Shown: positions 60,914 through 64,000 of the stretch, one piece after another
Numbering within the stretch: position 1 is the first letter of the stretch
Layout: every line of letters begins with the position of its first letter
Assembly (NCBI GenBank): GCA_964354375.1
Contig: CAYGZQ010000011.1
Location: 13,722 to 77,721, forward strand
Length of the DNA stretch: 64,000 bases
Origin: CAYGZQ01 sp964354375 [NCBI: uncultured Planctomycetota bacterium]
GTDB lineage: Bacteria; JAJVIF01; JAPKYR01
Direction of reading: 5' to 3'
Notes under the pieces: generated by a model
Database searches by the model: none
What the model was told of the DNA's origin: nothing
What the model saw: only the letters and a program-made list of their open reading frames with translations
Program-made: the position numbers and the translations under genes

Positions 60914-61903
60914 CTACTTGAAATGAGCGCTCACGCTCGTGCCGGTGTGAATCGAGTTGATGGCCTTGGCGAACAGAGGCCCCACCGAGAGAACCGTCAG
61001 CTTGTTCCTCGTGCCGTAATCGAAGATCGGCACGGTATTGGTGACCACGATCTCCTTCACGTCGGTCTTCTCGAGTTTCCCGACCGCGTCGGGGCTGAAC
61101 ACGGCATGCGTGCAGCCTGCGTAGACCTCTTTCGCGCCCCACTCCATAACGGTCGATATCGCCCTGATGATGCTCCCTCCGGAGTTGATCTCGTCGTCGA
61201 GGATGATCGCCGTGTTGCCCTTCACGTCGCCGACCACGCCATGGATTCTCAACTCGCCGGTCACCTTGTCGCGGCGTTTGTCGATTACTGCGAGCGGGCA
61301 CTTCAACCTTTCCGCGTATTCGCCCGACCGTCGGGCGCTTCCCGCGTCGGGCGCCACGACTACCGGCTTCTTTATGCGCCTGGATTCGAAATACCTGACG
61401 ATTATGGGTTTCGCCACCAACTGGTCCACGGGCACCGAGAAGAAACCCTGTATCTGTTCCGCGTGGAGGTCCATCGTGACCAGACGGTCCGCGCCCGCGG
61501 TTTCGAGGATCCTTGCCACGAGACTCGCTGTTATCGGGATCCTCGGTCGGTCCTTTTTGTCGGAGCGGGAGTACGCGTAGTAGGGCATGACCATCGTGAT
61601 GCGCCTTGCGCTCGCGCGCAGCAGCGCATCGATCATGATCAGCGCTTCCATCAGGTTGTCATTGACCGGCCTGACCGATGTCTGCACGAGGAACACATCG
61701 CACTCCCGTACGTTCTCCTCGATTGCGCAGAACGTGTTGTCGTTGGTGAACTTCTGACACTTGACACGTCCAGGTGTAATGCCCAGCTTGGCGCAAATTT
61801 CCTTCGTCAGGTCGACCGAAGCGCTGCCTGCGAAAATCTTGAGTTTCCCTGCGGCATTTCTGCGACCGTGCGCGGAATGTCTGAGGCCTACTGAACGCGG
61901 CAT
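60914..61903 (-). CDS. prs: Ribose-phosphate pyrophosphokinase
   Basis: A 329-aa enzyme that makes PRPP from ribose-5-phosphate and ATP. Visible features: LKIFAGSASVDLTKEICAKLG, the flexible loop region YYAYSRSDKKDRPRIPITASLVARIL, DLHAEQIQGFFSVPVDQL, VVAPDAGSARRSGEYAERL, and the PRPP loop IILDDEINSGGSIIRAI (usual form DDxxDTGGT). An AGGAGG ribosome-binding site is 6-7 bases before the ATG. It starts the prs-dedA-ndk-HAD operon. Confidence 0.95.
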   Translation of the reverse strand: MPRSVGLRHSAHGRRNAAGKLKIFAGSASVDLTKEICAKLGITPGRVKCQKFTNDNTFCAIEENVRECDVFLVQTSVRPVNDNLMEALIMIDALLRASARRITMVMPYYAYSRSDKKDRPRIPITASLVARILETAGADRLVTMDLHAEQIQGFFSVPVDQLVAKPIIVRYFESRRIKKPVVVAPDAGSARRSGEYAERLKCPLAVIDKRRDKVTGELRIHGVVGDVKGNTAIILDDEINSGGSIIRAISTVMEWGAKEVYAGCTHAVFSPDAVGKLEKTDVKEIVVTNTVPIFDYGTRNKLTVLSVGPLFAKAINSIHTGTSVSAHFK

Positions 61904-61938
61904 TTAGAGACCTCCTTCAGATTGATCGACAAGGGCGC

Positions 61939-61968
61939 AGTATAACCGCGCAGCGGAGGGGGGGTCAA
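61939..61968 (-). promoter_or_regulatory. prs promoter
   Basis: On the minus strand TTGACC (61968-61963), an 18-base spacer and TATACT (61944-61939), about 36 bases before the prs ATG. Confidence 0.65.
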
Positions 61969-62000
61969 GGAAAGCGCCGGCGACCCCAGAGGACTTCGGG

Positions 62001-63518
62001 CTACGGCCTGTTCGGAAGGACCTCCAGATCCTCCACCCGGTCAATATCCACGCCGTACTCGGCAAAGTAGGCATTTTCAATGCCCGGAAGGTAGGCGACC
62101 GAGTATCCCGACTCAATCGCCTTTCCCACCTGTGTCGGTGACAGCATGTATCGGAACCTGGGCCCTCCCAAGTGTGAAGCCCAGACGTTGATCGTGCTTC
62201 CGTCGGCAAGCGGCAGGTCCACCTCGCGCATGTCCGGAACCAGGAAGGCGATGACCGGGAGACGCAGGCTCACCATGACGATCTGATCGGACGGAAAATC
62301 GCGATTGATGAGCTCCTCGGCAGACAGAAAGAGGAGTTGCCTTACGCGGGTCTCGTTGAAGACGTTCTCATTCTGAAACGGCGCGAGATTGCGCGCGTAC
62401 GACTGAATCGCGGGATTCCGTCCGGAGGGGTCGATAATACGAAGCCCCTCGATATTCGTCTGCCACCAGGGAAAGTTCGCCAGGATTATCAGGGCCCCGA
62501 CCACGGCGAAAACCCGCGGTTTCACCGATCGCGCAAGGATGATGAGCAGGAAACCGGTCGCCGGAATCCAGTAGTTCGGGTGAAGATGCCAAATGTACGG
62601 CACCATGATGAAAAGTGCGATCAGCAGGGGCGCCCAGACGCCCCGGTCGCGATCCCGAAGGCCTTTGACGAATGCGGGAATGCCCCATAACCCTGCAACA
62701 ATAAATCCGATCGTAGCGAGCGGGCCGAAAAGACTTGTCGCCGGGATGAGGAATCTCTGCACTAGCGTACCGCCCTTCAAGCCCGCCATCCTCGAACTTT
62801 CCTTATTCAACTCCTGGAACCATCCCAGGTACTCGGACAAGCTTGTCTTCTTCGCGAAAACGACTGAGTAGAACACAAGCGAAATGAGAATGAAGGACAG
62901 AACAAGTATCACAAGCTGTCTTGCCGACAATCGCTTTGTCCATGCCAGGACCAGAAAGGGCACAACCTGGAGCGCGGCAAAGAATCTCGACGCTGCGGCC
63001 AGTCCCAGCCAGACTCCGGACATCAGCGGAGCGAACCTGCGATCGGACTCGACTGCCAGCACCGAGAGGATCAGGAACGATGTCATCCAGAGATAATCGA
63101 TCGTCTCGACCGAGTAGACCCAGTTCAGCGGCGCGAAAGCGTAGACACCAGCCACCATCAGGGGCGACCTCACTCCCCATCTCCTGGCGAGCGCCCAGAG
63201 CGCCACAACCGAGGCGCAGAAGACGATGCAAGTCAGTGCGTTAGTGACGGTCCAGGTCATCGGGCTGCTGTGTAACAGGCTGTAGCTCAGCGCGGAGATC
63301 ATCTCCAGAAGCGGGAAGCCGGGTGGACGCGACGGGAAGTATTGTCCAGTCGTCACAAGGAGCTTCCCGGTAAGGCCGACGCGCCACGCGTCCGCGCGAC
63401 CGAATCCCATGTCCAGAAAGAAGACCCTGGTGAGGAGGACGAAAGCAAGGAGGGAAACGAGCCAGAACCTCTCGACAAACCCGGCTCTATCGGGATTTTT
63501 CTGGGGAGATCGGTTCAT
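62001..63518 (-). CDS. GT-C-type membrane glycosyltransferase (PMT/ArnT-like)
   Basis: A 505-aa polytopic protein with about ten helices. The first extracytoplasmic loop carries the acidic motif of GT-C enzymes (LLTRVFFLDMGFGRADAWRVG), and the second loop has the typical SRPPGFPLLEMISAL. A hydrophilic C-terminal domain of about 130 residues follows the last helix. These enzymes use polyprenyl-phosphate sugars to glycosylate lipids or proteins outside the membrane. The acceptor is unknown. Sua5 lies upstream, 22 bases away. Confidence 0.8.
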   Translation of the reverse strand: MNRSPQKNPDRAGFVERFWLVSLLAFVLLTRVFFLDMGFGRADAWRVGLTGKLLVTTGQYFPSRPPGFPLLEMISALSYSLLHSSPMTWTVTNALTCIVFCASVVALWALARRWGVRSPLMVAGVYAFAPLNWVYSVETIDYLWMTSFLILSVLAVESDRRFAPLMSGVWLGLAAASRFFAALQVVPFLVLAWTKRLSARQLVILVLSFILISLVFYSVVFAKKTSLSEYLGWFQELNKESSRMAGLKGGTLVQRFLIPATSLFGPLATIGFIVAGLWGIPAFVKGLRDRDRGVWAPLLIALFIMVPYIWHLHPNYWIPATGFLLIILARSVKPRVFAVVGALIILANFPWWQTNIEGLRIIDPSGRNPAIQSYARNLAPFQNENVFNETRVRQLLFLSAEELINRDFPSDQIVMVSLRLPVIAFLVPDMREVDLPLADGSTINVWASHLGGPRFRYMLSPTQVGKAIESGYSVAYLPGIENAYFAEYGVDIDRVEDLEVLPNRP

Positions 63519-63539
63519 CCGGGATCAGCCTCGCCGATT

Positions 63540-64000
63540 TCACGCAATCATCCGGCTGAGCTCTTCGGTATCGATTATGCCCTCCCGAAGTATGCGGTGG
63601 GGGACCGAGACGAGGTCGACCACAGCCGACGCGGACCTTGGGGCGGTCGAGCGTCCGAGGACGATAAGCTCGACCTGGTTCTTCCACCAGGCGAGGAGCC
63701 GTTCGTGCATCGCGGACGGCTGGAGATCATGAGGGTTGGCGCTTGTGAGAGCAAGAGGCGCCTTGACGGCCCTCACGATGTCCGTGACCAGATCGTAGTC
63801 CGGCACTCTGAAGCCTATCGTATTCAGGCCGCCGCCCACCAGGTGGTCTATCTTCCCGCTCGATTCGAGCACTATCGTCAGTTGTCCGGGCCAGTAACGC
63901 TCGGCAAGCTTGTCGAAGACGGGAGGTATGTGTGTCGCGTAGCCTCTTACATCGGAAGTGTCGGCAAGGATCACCGGTATCGGGAGATTCTCGGGGCGCT
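63540..64000 (-). CDS. Sua5/YciO/YrdC-family protein (partial)
   Basis: The N-terminal part is cut by the window end; 153 codons are visible. The frame stays open to base 64000 and reads RPENLPIPVILADTSDVRGYA, the conserved RPExxPxPxxxA region of this family. It continues with WPGQLTIVLESSG, GLNTIGFRVPDYDLV and PLALTSANPHDLQPS, which are TsaC/Sua5 blocks. The enzyme makes threonylcarbamoyl-AMP for the tRNA modification t6A. Only the short YrdC core seems present, without the Sua5 C-terminal domain. Confidence 0.87.
   Translation of the reverse strand, partial: RPENLPIPVILADTSDVRGYATHIPPVFDKLAERYWPGQLTIVLESSGKIDHLVGGGLNTIGFRVPDYDLVTDIVRAVKAPLALTSANPHDLQPSAMHERLLAWWKNQVELIVLGRSTAPRSASAVVDLVSVPHRILREGIIDTEELSRMIA

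Overview
The window is a GC-rich (roughly 60 percent by eye), gene-dense bacterial chromosome segment with housekeeping, respiratory and envelope genes on both strands. No tRNA, rRNA, CRISPR array, transposase or phage gene was seen. Lipobox proteins, a TolB-like propeller, MurG, a Wzx-type flippase, HspR-type control of dnaK, a LexA-like repressor, a c-di-GMP riboswitch and menaquinone synthesis by the futalosine route suggest a didermic, probably uncultured lineage. I cannot assign a phylum from the sequence alone.

Layout. 1-8 kb: end of a secreted PPC-domain protein, an exported transglutaminase-like protein, CorA, a YbjQ-family protein and two tandem B12-binding radical SAM enzymes. 7.6-19 kb: IlvE, two exported lipoproteins, a TolB-like propeller, a flippase, an MDR dehydrogenase, and a murG-glycosyltransferase-methyltransferase operon. 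19-30.5 kb (all plus strand): cutA, a TPR lipoprotein, uvrA, ogt, rapZ, the glycolytic run gap-pgk-tpiA, a STAS plus pseudo-receiver protein and a histone-deacetylase-fold enzyme. 30.5-33.4 kb: a MoxR/BatD-like membrane module. 33.5-34.1 kb: a complete small transcription unit made of a strong promoter, a c-di-GMP-I riboswitch, an intrinsic terminator, a 43-residue ORF with a strong ribosome-binding site, and a second terminator.

34.1-43.4 kb (minus strand) is a compact futalosine-pathway menaquinone operon: ubiD, ubiE/menG, ubiX, mqnP, an unknown 187-aa gene, mqnE, mqnA, mqnC, an aminodeoxyfutalosine-deaminase-like amidohydrolase and an rluB-type gene. It diverges from a two-subunit class I fumarase, which fits fumarate/menaquinone-linked respiration. 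mqnB and mqnD are not in the cluster.

45.1-47.9 kb holds three neighbouring proteins that keep the fold of a familiar enzyme but have lost its catalytic residues: an L,D-transpeptidase with Cys to Ser and His to Gln, a MalK-like ABC ATPase with no Walker A, signature or Walker B, and an HtpX-like protein without HExxH. This pseudoenzyme neighbourhood and the riboswitch-peptide unit are the two most unusual parts of the window. After them come a LexA-like repressor with three operator-like repeats, thrS, a large lipoprotein of the same family as one near 11 kb, a YVTN propeller, the dnaK-grpE-hspR operon with a HAIR-like operator, and a prs-dedA-ndk-HAD operon. The window ends with a GT-C glycosyltransferase and a partial Sua5/YrdC protein.
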